From positions 1 to 11,726 of the forward strand of contig PLIQ01000337.1 in assembly GCA_003140115.1 (NCBI GenBank): a stretch of DNA of 11,726 bases, given 5' to 3'. A program made the position numbers and the translations under genes. Under the pieces are notes generated by a model that made no database searches, was not told the DNA's origin, and saw only the letters and a program-made list of their open reading frames with translations. Below, in pieces: positions 1-6,957 of this stretch (within the stretch, counting starts at the first letter, position 1; every line of letters begins with the position of its first letter). The DNA comes from Actinomycetota bacterium (GTDB lineage: Bacteria > Actinomycetota > Actinomycetes > Streptosporangiales > Streptosporangiaceae).

Positions 1-1973
1 GAGGCGGGAGCAGAGGCCTTCGGAGCCCGTCCGACCTGGACGGCCAGCATCGTCACGTCGTCGAGCAGATCGCTGACCATGAAGTCGTGCAGGGCCTGGC
101 GCACCGCCGCCACTAGCCGGTCGGGCGGGTAGCCGGCCAGGCCGGCCAGTTCGTCGGTCAGCCGGTCGTGGAAGTAGGCGTGGTCCGGGCCGCGCGCCTG
201 GGCCAGCCCGTCGGTGTACAGGAACAGCACGTCGCCGGTGTCCAGGGTCAGTTCCTGGGTGGCCGTCTCGGCGTCGGGAAACAGCCCGAGCGGGAGGCCG
301 CCGCCGTCCAGCATCCGCACCCCGCCGTCCGCCCGGAGCAGCACCGCCGCGGGGTGGCCCGCGCTTGCCACGACCGCCCGCAGCCTGCCCTTTTCCCAGC
401 TCAGGTGGGCCAGGCTGGCCGTGACGAAGCCGCCGTCAAGGGCCAGCTCGCCGGCTAGGACGATCTCGTTGGTGCCGGCCAGCACCTGGGCCGGATCGGC
501 GCACCTGCGCGCCAGCACGCGGATCGCGTGCCGGGCCGCCGAGGTCACCGCGGCGGCCTCCTCGCCCTTTCCGCACACGTCCCCCACGGCCAGGCCCCAG
601 CCGCCGGGGGTCTGGTAAACGTCGTAGAAGTCGCCGCCCACATCCGGGCTCTCGGTAGCGGCCAGGTAGGTCGCCGCGAGCTTCACGCCGGGGATCTCTG
701 GCATCCGCCGCAGCAGCAGGCTGGACTGCAGCGCGTCGGCGGTGTCCGAGCGCCGCCGGAAGATCCGGCCGGCCCGGATGGCCAAGGCCATCTGCTCGCC
801 GAGCGCCTGGACCAGCCCCAGCTCGGCCATCGTGAACCGGCCGTCCTGGGGCCGCCGGACCAGGGTCAGCACGCCGTACCCGGTCTCGCCGTCCGACAGC
901 GGAACGGACAGCACCGACGTGGCGTTCAGCGCGGTCAGCAGCGGCTCTCCGTCCAGCCCGGCCCCGAGGATCCCGGTGTCTTCGACGTGGGCGACCACCA
1001 CTGGGTGGGCGGATTCGTGCACCCGGGCCGGGATCGACCCGGGCGGCGGGTCGACCGCCGCGACCAGGCCAGCCTGGCCGGCCAGCCCCGGCTCGTCCGG
1101 GCCGACGGCAAACTGGCGCCGTAGCCGGTGCCAGCGCTCCAGGTCCACGATGGCCAGCGCGTCGAGCTCGGCGGCGATCAGCCGCGCGCACCGCTGCAGG
1201 GTCCGGGATTCGCTGAAGCCCTGGTTCTCGAGCAGCACGCGCGCGGCCGCGGTGACCAGATCCAGGTGGCGGGTAATGGTCTGCACCGAGCCGGCCGGCG
1301 GGCGGCGGGCGGAAGCGGAAGCGGAAGCGGGGGCGGGGGCGGGGGCGGAAGCCGAGGCAGTCTGGCCCGGCGGGCCGGGAAGGCCGGGGCGGCTGGGGCG
1401 GTCGGGGCGGCCGGGATCTACCTCGCGCACCGCCACGACCAGCGGGCCGGGCTCGTCGCGGACGCTCACCTGGCCGATCAGCAGCTCGCTGGGAACCAGG
1501 CCCTCCTCGCCCAGCAGGCTGGCGCGGACCAGGCGCGGCTGGCCGGTCCGGCTCACCGCGCCGAGCTGTGACTGCACCGCCGCGCGCGAGGGCAGGTTGA
1601 CGAACGCGGCGAACTGGCGGCCGGTGGCATAGCCGGGCTTGGCCCCGATCAGGTCGCCCGCGGACCGGTTGACCCGCTGGACGGTCCCGTCCTGGGACAC
1701 CAGGAACAGCGGCACCGGGGCGTCCTGGAAGACGGCGCGTAGCAACTGGCGTTCGGCGCTGTCCGCTCCGGAAGCCCCGCCGGTGACATGGCCTTCAGCG
1801 CTGTCACCGGCTGGCGCCTCGGCCTGGAGCAGCTCGATGGCGCCTTCCAGCTCGATGAGCGCGGCGTCGAGCATCTCGGCGGGCTCGGACCCGCGCGACC
1901 GGGCGGATCGGGCCAGCGCGGCGTAGCGTGCCGCCAGCTCAGCGACGCGCTCTGGGCGCGGAGTATCAGTCAA
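1..1973 (-). CDS. PAS-GAF-PP2C (SpoIIE/RsbU-type) serine phosphatase, 3' end beyond window
   Basis: The reading frame stays open from 1973 to base 1 with no stop, giving 657 codons; the C-terminus is off the window. A short helical N-terminus is followed by a PAS-like domain (about residues 78-195), a low-complexity Ala/Pro/Ser linker (206-222), a GAF domain (about 235-420) and a PP2C/SpoIIE phosphatase domain (about 425-645). The phosphatase metal-binding motifs are present: VGGDFYD near residue 446, GDVCGKG near 463, YTDGL near 588 and DDVTMLAV near 636. Family knowledge says such enzymes dephosphorylate phosphoserine on STAS anti-anti-sigma factors; the PAS and GAF domains would sense signals. 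The chosen start is TTG at 1973, which overlaps the upstream stop as TTGA. No strong ribosome site is visible, and ATG at 1874 (residue 34) is the alternative. It is the last gene of the rsbR operon seen here. The function is confident; the exact partner is unknown. Confidence 0.88.
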   Translation of the reverse strand, partial: MTDTPRPERVAELAARYAALARSARSRGSEPAEMLDAALIELEGAIELLQAEAPAGDSAEGHVTGGASGADSAERQLLRAVFQDAPVPLFLVSQDGTVQRVNRSAGDLIGAKPGYATGRQFAAFVNLPSRAAVQSQLGAVSRTGQPRLVRASLLGEEGLVPSELLIGQVSVRDEPGPLVVAVREVDPGRPDRPSRPGLPGPPGQTASASAPAPAPASASASARRPPAGSVQTITRHLDLVTAAARVLLENQGFSESRTLQRCARLIAAELDALAIVDLERWHRLRRQFAVGPDEPGLAGQAGLVAAVDPPPGSIPARVHESAHPVVVAHVEDTGILGAGLDGEPLLTALNATSVLSVPLSDGETGYGVLTLVRRPQDGRFTMAELGLVQALGEQMALAIRAGRIFRRRSDTADALQSSLLLRRMPEIPGVKLAATYLAATESPDVGGDFYDVYQTPGGWGLAVGDVCGKGEEAAAVTSAARHAIRVLARRCADPAQVLAGTNEIVLAGELALDGGFVTASLAHLSWEKGRLRAVVASAGHPAAVLLRADGGVRMLDGGGLPLGLFPDAETATQELTLDTGDVLFLYTDGLAQARGPDHAYFHDRLTDELAGLAGYPPDRLVAAVRQALHDFMVSDLLDDVTMLAVQVGRAPKASAPA
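1309..1359 (-). repeat. Hexanucleotide low-complexity tract coding an Ala/Ser/Pro linker
   Basis: GGAAGC and GGGGGC units (plus-strand sense) are repeated in tandem. On the coding strand they alternate GCx with TCx or CCC and encode residues 206-222, an alternating Ala-Ser/Ala-Pro stretch. It lies between the PAS and GAF domains and follows a Pro/Arg/Gly-rich stretch coded at about 1363-1420. It is most simply a flexible interdomain linker, likely to vary in length between strains by replication slippage. Confidence 0.8.
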
Positions 1974-3574
1974 CGACCCGGTCCGTCCGGGCTGGGGCCG
2001 CCCGGGATGCGGCGCAGGGCGATCATGGCTACGTCATCTTCCCGGGGACCGAAGATCGCCATCAGATGGTTGGCGAACGCCTCGACGTCCGCGCCCCGTA
2101 CCTCCTGGGCGGCTACCCGCAGCTTCTCCAGGTTGACGTCGAGGAACACCCTTCGTTCCTCGACCAGGCCGTCGGTGAATAGCAGCGCGGTCCCGCCCGC
2201 CGCCAGGACGGCCGTTTGCGTGTGCGGGTCGTGCATGGGCAGGCCGAGGACCAGGCCGCCCTCGCCAACGTAGGCCGCCCCGGCCTGGTCGACGAGCAGC
2301 ATGGGCATGTGGCCGCAGTTCACGATCTGCATCTGGCCGGTGGCCGGGTCGAGCAGGACCAGGCAGAGCGAGGCGATGATACCCGGGTGATACCGCTGCA
2401 GGACCTGGTTGACCAAGCCGGTGATGGCCAGCGGCGGGTGTCCTTCGGCGGCAAAGGCCCGCAGCGCGTGCCGCAGCTCGCCCATCACGGTGGCCGCGTG
2501 CAGCGAGTGCCCCTGCACGTCGCCGATCGCGACCAGGACCTGGTCCCGCCAGCGGAGCGCCTCGTAGAAGTCGCCGCCGACCTCGGCCTGGTCGCTGGCC
2601 GGGATGTACCGGTACGCCATGGCCAGACCGGGCACCTCGGGCAGCGCCGCGGGCAGGAAGCTGCGCTGCAGGGTCATGGCGACGAGATGCTCTTCGGCGA
2701 TGGACCGCAGGGCCTCCACGGCTAGCGCGATCAGCTGGATGAGCTGGCGGAGGATCTGCAGTTCGTCGTCGCCGGGCACGCCCGCACGGTCGATCCCGAT
2801 GGCCACCGGCGGCCGGCCCGGCTTCAGCCGGGCCGCGGCCACGTAGATGTCGCAGCGCAGGGTGCTGTCCGGGATCAGCCGGAGCCAATCGTCCCGCGGG
2901 ATCACCGCCGCGGCGGTGCTCTGCCCGGGCCCGAGCACGCGCTCGGCGACCCGGTCGACCAGCCCGGACGGGGCGCCGCGCTGCCTGGGCTCCGGTTGCT
3001 GGGGCGACGCCGAGGTCCTGCGGGTCTGGCCGTCGGGGAAGGCCAGGACGACTATGACTTGAGCCTTGAACATCCGGGCGGCCCCGGCGGCGGCGACCCG
3101 GGCCAGCCCGTCGAAGGTGCCGGCCGCGTTGATGTCCAGGGTGACGCTGGTCAGCTCGGCCAGCAGGGCCGCCGATCGCTCGGCGCGCTGCCGGGCGCGG
3201 GAGTACCGCAGCGCGGCGACCACCACGGCCAGCAGTTCCTCCGGTTCGGACGGATCCACCAGGTAGGCGTCGGCGCCCTGGGTCAGGCCCTGCGCCCGGT
3301 CGGACACGGCCACTGCGGTGGCGGACACCTGGATCACCGGGATCGCCGCGGTCCGCGGGTCGGCCTTGATCTGCCGGCAGACGTCGAACCCGCTGATGTC
3401 GGGCAGGTGCACGTCGAGCAGGATCAGCTCGGCCTCGCCGGCCCGGGCCAGGCCCTCGCGCCCGGTGGCCGCCTCGATCACCGTGTGGCCCGCGCGTCGC
3501 AGCCAGGTGGCCATGATGTACCGCTTGGCCTCGTCGTCGTCGACCAGGAGCAGCACGGTCGGCTGGTCGGCCAT
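1970..3574 (-). CDS. Receiver-GAF-PP2C phosphatase (response-regulator RsbU-like)
   Basis: A 534-residue protein with three parts. The N-terminal receiver (about 5-125) has the acidic cluster D12-D14 and phosphoacceptor D54 in LILLDVHLPD. A GAF-like middle (about 145-305) follows. The SpoIIE-type PP2C domain (about 310-525) shows EVGGDFYE near residue 334, GDVQGHS, FTDGL and EDDVAMIAL. It should be a phosphatase for a phosphorylated STAS partner, switched by phosphorylation of D54; the hybrid kinase just upstream is the obvious phosphodonor (inference). The start ATG at 3574 shares one base with the upstream stop (TGATG) and has a CGGAG ribosome site about 6 bases before it. The conserved receiver lysine is replaced: AYLVDPSEP has Asp where a K-P is usual. 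The phosphatase motif reads GHS rather than GHG. Confidence 0.92.
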   Translation of the reverse strand: MADQPTVLLLVDDDEAKRYIMATWLRRAGHTVIEAATGREGLARAGEAELILLDVHLPDISGFDVCRQIKADPRTAAIPVIQVSATAVAVSDRAQGLTQGADAYLVDPSEPEELLAVVVAALRYSRARQRAERSAALLAELTSVTLDINAAGTFDGLARVAAAGAARMFKAQVIVVLAFPDGQTRRTSASPQQPEPRQRGAPSGLVDRVAERVLGPGQSTAAAVIPRDDWLRLIPDSTLRCDIYVAAARLKPGRPPVAIGIDRAGVPGDDELQILRQLIQLIALAVEALRSIAEEHLVAMTLQRSFLPAALPEVPGLAMAYRYIPASDQAEVGGDFYEALRWRDQVLVAIGDVQGHSLHAATVMGELRHALRAFAAEGHPPLAITGLVNQVLQRYHPGIIASLCLVLLDPATGQMQIVNCGHMPMLLVDQAGAAYVGEGGLVLGLPMHDPHTQTAVLAAGGTALLFTDGLVEERRVFLDVNLEKLRVAAQEVRGADVEAFANHLMAIFGPREDDVAMIALRRIPGGPSPDGPGR

Positions 3575-5208
3575 CAGGGGCTCCGGATGACGCCGCGGAT
3601 GGTGAACTCCAGCCGATCCCGGGTGAGCTCGTCCTTTCTCAGCATCGCGGAGGCCCGCGCCGGGGGTGCCACGTCGGCCCCGGTGACCAGGATCGCGGGA
3701 ATGGACGCGGGCAGCCGGGACAGTAGCGTGCCGCCGTCCATCCCCGGCATCCGCATGTCGGCCAAGACCAGGTCGGCGTGGTTGCCGGTCACCACGGCGA
3801 GCGCCTCGTCGCCGTTGGAGGCCTCGATGACCCGATCTGCCATTCCCGTGAGCAATCCCCTGAGCAGCTGCCGGAAGCTGGCGTCGTCGTCAGCCACTAC
3901 GACGGTACCGAGGACCGGGGTCTGATGCGGCAAATCGAGCACGACCGAGGTCCCGGTGCCCGGCTCGCTGCTCAGTATCAGGTTCCCGCCCAGGATGCGG
4001 GCCAGCCGACGAGCATACGGCAGCCCCAGCCCCGTTCCGCCCCGGCGAACCCCAGGCACCTGATAGAACTCCTCGAAGACATGTTCGCACAAGCCAACCG
4101 GAATGCCTATGCCGGTATCGGCCACGGTGAGCTCGAGCCGCGGGCCGAGGACCCGAGCGCTCAGCCGCACCTCACCCCGGTCGGTGTACCTGATCCCGTT
4201 GGACAGCAGGTTGCGCAGGATGCTGGTCAGGGCCACCTCATCGGTCAGGATGGTCTGCGGGGCGCCCGCGTCGTCGACCACCACCTCGATCGGCTTGCCT
4301 TCGGCCATCGGGCGGGCCAGGCCGCGCAGCCGGCCGAACAGCGCGTGCAGGTCGACCTGCGCGGGGTCGGTGTGCAGCCGTCCCGACTCGGCCTTGGCCG
4401 CGTCGAGCAGGTCGTTGACCAGCGACAGCAGCGTGCCGGCCGAGTTCTTGATGAGGTCCACCTGGTAACGCTGCTCGGGATCCAGGGCGCCGCCAGGGGC
4501 GGGCTCGGCCAGCAGCCGGGTCAGCCCGATAATGGAGTTCAGCGGGGTGCGCAGCTCGTGGCTGACGTTGGCCCAGAACCGGTCCTTGGACTCCGACGCC
4601 GCCCGCAGCCGCTCGGACTTCTCGTCGAGCTCCGCGTACAGGGCGACGACGCCGCGGTTGGTCTGCTCGAGTTCGGACGACAGCTCGCTGTACAAGGCCA
4701 TGACGCCGTGGTTGGTCTCGGCCAGCTCGGAGTTGAGCAGCACTAGCTGGTCCTTCTGCTGCTGGAGGTCCTCGAGCGCGGCGATCAGGTCCTGGTTCTG
4801 CCGCCGCAGCTCCTCCATGGCCGACCGGGGCAGCACGGCGGCCAGCTGCTCGCGGACGAGCTCCAGGTCGGCCTGCGCGCCCGGCGGCCGGCGCTTGGTC
4901 ATCCGGACGGCCCGGCCGTTGGTGTCGACGCGGTCCATGAGCCGGGCGGCGGCCGCCACCCCGTCGGCCGGCGGTTCCCCGTCGAGCGTCACGCTCAGCA
5001 CCAGGTCCGCCTCGTCCACGCCGAAGGCGATGACCGCGGTCAGGCCGGCGGTCACCGCGCTGCGGCTGATCTCGCTCAGGGCGGTCGCCACCCGGATCTG
5101 ATCCTGGCGGTCCAGCGACAATCCGGCGGCCAGCCCGCGGCCGACCTGGCGGGCCGCGAACACGCCTGACACGTCGCGGACCTCGAGGCGGGCGAGTTCG
5201 CTGGTCAT
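3574..5208 (-). CDS. Hybrid histidine kinase with degenerate RsbT-like N-terminus and C-terminal receiver
   Basis: A 544-residue soluble protein with no membrane segment. Residues 1 to about 115 resemble RsbT/W ATPases (GLSLDRQDQIRVATALSEIS matches the helix before the RsbT N-box) but lack the N-box Asn and both glycine boxes. A coiled coil (about 125-210) contains two exact-length 18-residue repeats (161-178 and 179-196, core ETNxGVxALYxEL). A HisKA domain with H217 in SHELRTPLNS follows, then a HATPase_c domain with NLLSNGIRYT, DTGIGIP and GTGLGL. The C-terminal receiver (about 432-540) has phosphoacceptor D484 in LVLADMRMPG and a conserved K in LRKDEL. The ETNRGVVALYAELDEK kinase type is, from memory, a usual companion of RsbRST modules, normally with a complete N-terminal ATPase domain. 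It probably senses the stressosome state and passes phosphate to its own receiver and to the receiver-PP2C protein encoded next. ATG at 5208 overlaps the upstream stop (ATGA). Confidence 0.9.
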   Translation of the reverse strand: MTSELARLEVRDVSGVFAARQVGRGLAAGLSLDRQDQIRVATALSEISRSAVTAGLTAVIAFGVDEADLVLSVTLDGEPPADGVAAAARLMDRVDTNGRAVRMTKRRPPGAQADLELVREQLAAVLPRSAMEELRRQNQDLIAALEDLQQQKDQLVLLNSELAETNHGVMALYSELSSELEQTNRGVVALYAELDEKSERLRAASESKDRFWANVSHELRTPLNSIIGLTRLLAEPAPGGALDPEQRYQVDLIKNSAGTLLSLVNDLLDAAKAESGRLHTDPAQVDLHALFGRLRGLARPMAEGKPIEVVVDDAGAPQTILTDEVALTSILRNLLSNGIRYTDRGEVRLSARVLGPRLELTVADTGIGIPVGLCEHVFEEFYQVPGVRRGGTGLGLPYARRLARILGGNLILSSEPGTGTSVVLDLPHQTPVLGTVVVADDDASFRQLLRGLLTGMADRVIEASNGDEALAVVTGNHADLVLADMRMPGMDGGTLLSRLPASIPAILVTGADVAPPARASAMLRKDELTRDRLEFTIRGVIRSP

Positions 5209-6221
5209 GACTTGACGACCAGCACCCCGGCGTCGTCGCGGTGCTGGCCCGCCTCGGCCAGCAGCACCGCCGCGATGACCAGCGGATCCCGGGCCGCCAG
5301 GCCGGGCACGGCGGCGACCTCCCAGCGGCTGCTGATGCCGTCGGAGTGCAGGATGACCGCCGCGCCGGGCGGCACGTCGTATTCGAACTGGCGGATCACG
5401 CGGGCCTGGAAGCCGGCGATGCCGGGCACGGACAGCATGCTCTTGCGGGTGTCGCCGGACAGGATGGACGCCGCGATGTTGCCCAGGCCGGCGAATCGGG
5501 CCACCGAACCGGTGAGCTGGACGATACCCACCGCGCCCCCGCGGGTGCCGCTCATCCGCCGGTGCGCGCGCTCGAGCAGCGCGGCCGGCTCACCGCCCGG
5601 CTGGTCCAGGACCGCGGCCACCGCCTGGCTGGCCGCCGCCGCGGCCAGCGGGCCGTGACCCAGGCCGTCGCACAGGACGGCGGTCACGGTGTCGCCGGCC
5701 TGGACCGCCCCGAAGTCGTCGCCGCACTCGGTCTCGCCGGTGATCGGCCGGATCAGGCCTGCGCAGCGGATGACGGACGGCCCGGGCACGGGCCAGAACC
5801 GGGCCACCAGGGCCGTCCCGTGGCCCGGCACGGAGTACAGGTCGGTGAAGTCGGCCAGCCGCCGGATCGCGCCCAGGCCGATGCCCAGGGTGCCCGCGGT
5901 GGAATGGCCGTCCCGCAGGGCCGCGCTCACGTCGCTGAGGCCGGGCCCGGCGTCGATGGTGACGAGCTCGATGCCCGGCTGCTCCCGGTCCCGGTTGACG
6001 CGCAGCAGCAGCGTGCCCTGGCGTGCGTGCTTGTACAGGTTCGAGGCCGCCTCGGTGACCGCCAGCGCCACCTGGTCGGCCCGGGAGGACGGGAACCCCA
6101 GCCGGGCGGCCAGGGTCAGGCCCGCGGTCCGGCAGGACGCGACCGCGCTGGCGTCCTCCACCCACAGCCAGCGCATGTCCTGCGGAGCGGGGGCCCTGAG
6201 CGGCCAGTTCAGCGGGACCAC
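5205..6221 (-). CDS. RsbT/W-like ATPase fused to RsbX-like PP2C phosphatase
   Basis: A 338-residue two-domain protein. The N-terminal GHKL ATPase domain (about 15-145) has an intact N-box (E57 and N61 in VTEAASNLYKHA), G1 box DAGPGLSD (about 90-97) and G2 box TLGIGLGA (about 111-118). The C-terminal domain (about 150-338) is an RsbX-type PP2C fold with GDDFGA (167-172), CDGLGHG (184-190), HSDGISSR and a final RDDAGVLVV. RsbX in Bacillus removes phosphate from RsbS and RsbR and resets the stressosome; fusion to an RsbT-like domain would dock it on RsbS/RsbR (inference). The GTG start at 6221 lies 13 bases inside rsbT, implying translational coupling. ATG at 6176 (residue 16), just before the conserved WLWVEDASAV, is a possible alternative start with a 32-nt gap from rsbT. 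Confidence 0.9.
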   Translation of the reverse strand: MVPLNWPLRAPAPQDMRWLWVEDASAVASCRTAGLTLAARLGFPSSRADQVALAVTEAASNLYKHARQGTLLLRVNRDREQPGIELVTIDAGPGLSDVSAALRDGHSTAGTLGIGLGAIRRLADFTDLYSVPGHGTALVARFWPVPGPSVIRCAGLIRPITGETECGDDFGAVQAGDTVTAVLCDGLGHGPLAAAAASQAVAAVLDQPGGEPAALLERAHRRMSGTRGGAVGIVQLTGSVARFAGLGNIAASILSGDTRKSMLSVPGIAGFQARVIRQFEYDVPPGAAVILHSDGISSRWEVAAVPGLAARDPLVIAAVLLAEAGQHRDDAGVLVVKS

Positions 6222-6604
6222 TTGACCACCACGACACTGGTGCCGCGGCCGGGTTTGGAGTCCAGCTCGAACTCGTCGACGAGCCGGCGTGCCCCGGACA
6301 GGCCAAGCCCCAGCCCGCCGCCCGTGGTCCAGCCGTCGGTCAGCGCCAGGTCGACATCCGGGATGCCGGGGCCGTCGTCACTGAAGCCGATCCGGACGCC
6401 GGCCCGGCCCGCGGCGGAAGTGACCGCCTCGATGCGCGCGGTTCCGCCGCCGCCGTACACCAGGGCGTTGCGAGCCAGCTCACTGGCCGCCGTGACCACC
6501 TTGGTCTGGTCCACCAGGGACAGGCCGCTGTCCGCCGCCACCACGCGTACCCGCTGCCGGACACGCACCACGTCGTCGCCCGACTGGATCGGCAGCTCAT
6601 CCAT
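6209..6604 (-). CDS. rsbT: RsbT switch serine/threonine kinase
   Basis: At 131 residues it has the usual RsbT length. It has all three GHKL boxes: N-box E42/N46 in ASELARNALVYGGGG, G1 in DDGPGIPD (76-83) and G2 in GGGLGLGLSGARRL (95-108). RsbT is held by the RsbR-RsbS stressosome; on stress it phosphorylates both and leaves to activate a downstream partner, in Bacillus the phosphatase RsbU. No RsbU with the N-terminal RsbT-binding domain is encoded here, so its target is probably one of the following gene products. The ATG at 6604 has only a weak ribosome site (GGCAGAG, 4-10 bases upstream). Its first base is the last base of rsbS codon 118, where a stop would be expected, so translation is probably coupled to rsbS. 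Confidence 0.95.
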   Translation of the reverse strand: MDELPIQSGDDVVRVRQRVRVVAADSGLSLVDQTKVVTAASELARNALVYGGGGTARIEAVTSAAGRAGVRIGFSDDGPGIPDVDLALTDGWTTGGGLGLGLSGARRLVDEFELDSKPGRGTSVVVVKWSR

Positions 6605-6957
6605 AAAGCTCTGCCGTTCAGCAGCTTCAGGCCTTTCTCGGCGTTCAGGGCGGTGCGCACGCCACGCAGCGACAGTCCCAGCTCGGTCAGCGTGATGGCC
6701 ACCGCCGGGCGCATGCCCACCAGCACCGTCTCCGCGTCGAACAACCGGGATATCGACCCGATCATGGTCAGCATCCGGCCGATGAAGGAGTCGACGATCT
6801 CCACCGCGGTGATGTCGATGATCACGCCACTCGCTCCGGTGGCGGACAGCTCGGCGGCCAGGTCCTCCTGGAGCCGCATCACGCTGTCGTCCTGCAGGTC
6901 GATCTGAATGGAGACGAACAGCGTCCGCCCGAGCTTCAGGATCGGCACGCGTTCCAT
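6340..6957 (-). CDS. rsbS: RsbS stressosome STAS protein, with expected stop replaced by TTA
   Basis: Residues 1-117 are a full-length RsbS: MERVPILKLGRTLFVSIQ opens it, and S57 in EIVDSFIGRML matches the serine phosphorylated by RsbT (S59 in Bacillus, whose RsbS is 121 residues by recall). The STAS fold ends with TALNAEKGLKLLNGRA. The frame does not stop there. Codon 118 is TTA, and the frame runs on through rsbT to a TGA at 6340-6342, giving 205 residues. The extra tail is rich in Trp, Cys and Arg (for example TTWCVSGSGYAWWRR) and looks like an out-of-frame reading of rsbT rather than a real domain. The true product is either 117 residues, if TTA is a sequence error or recent mutation, or the long form. 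ATG at 6957 overlaps the rsbR stop as TGATG. Confidence 0.9.
   Translation of the reverse strand: MERVPILKLGRTLFVSIQIDLQDDSVMRLQEDLAAELSATGASGVIIDITAVEIVDSFIGRMLTMIGSISRLFDAETVLVGMRPAVAITLTELGLSLRGVRTALNAEKGLKLLNGRALWMSCRSSRATTWCVSGSGYAWWRRTAACPWWTRPRWSRRPVSWLATPWCTAAAEPRASRRSLPPRAGPASGSASVTTAPASRMSTWR

Noticed and set aside
436..1191. Long minus-strand frame of 251 codons
   Set aside because: It is out of frame with the PAS-GAF-PP2C gene that occupies the same strand; its Arg/Gly/Ala-rich product has no domain.
6604..6640. Programmed frameshift at GAGAAAGGC near the rsbS end
   Set aside because: A shift would reach a TGA near the rsbT start, but there is no proper slippery heptamer, and a single TGA-to-TTA change explains the junction more simply.
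5241..6695. Plus-strand frame of 484 codons
   Set aside because: It is antisense to the ATPase/RsbX fusion and rsbT; composition is typical of a high-GC shadow frame.
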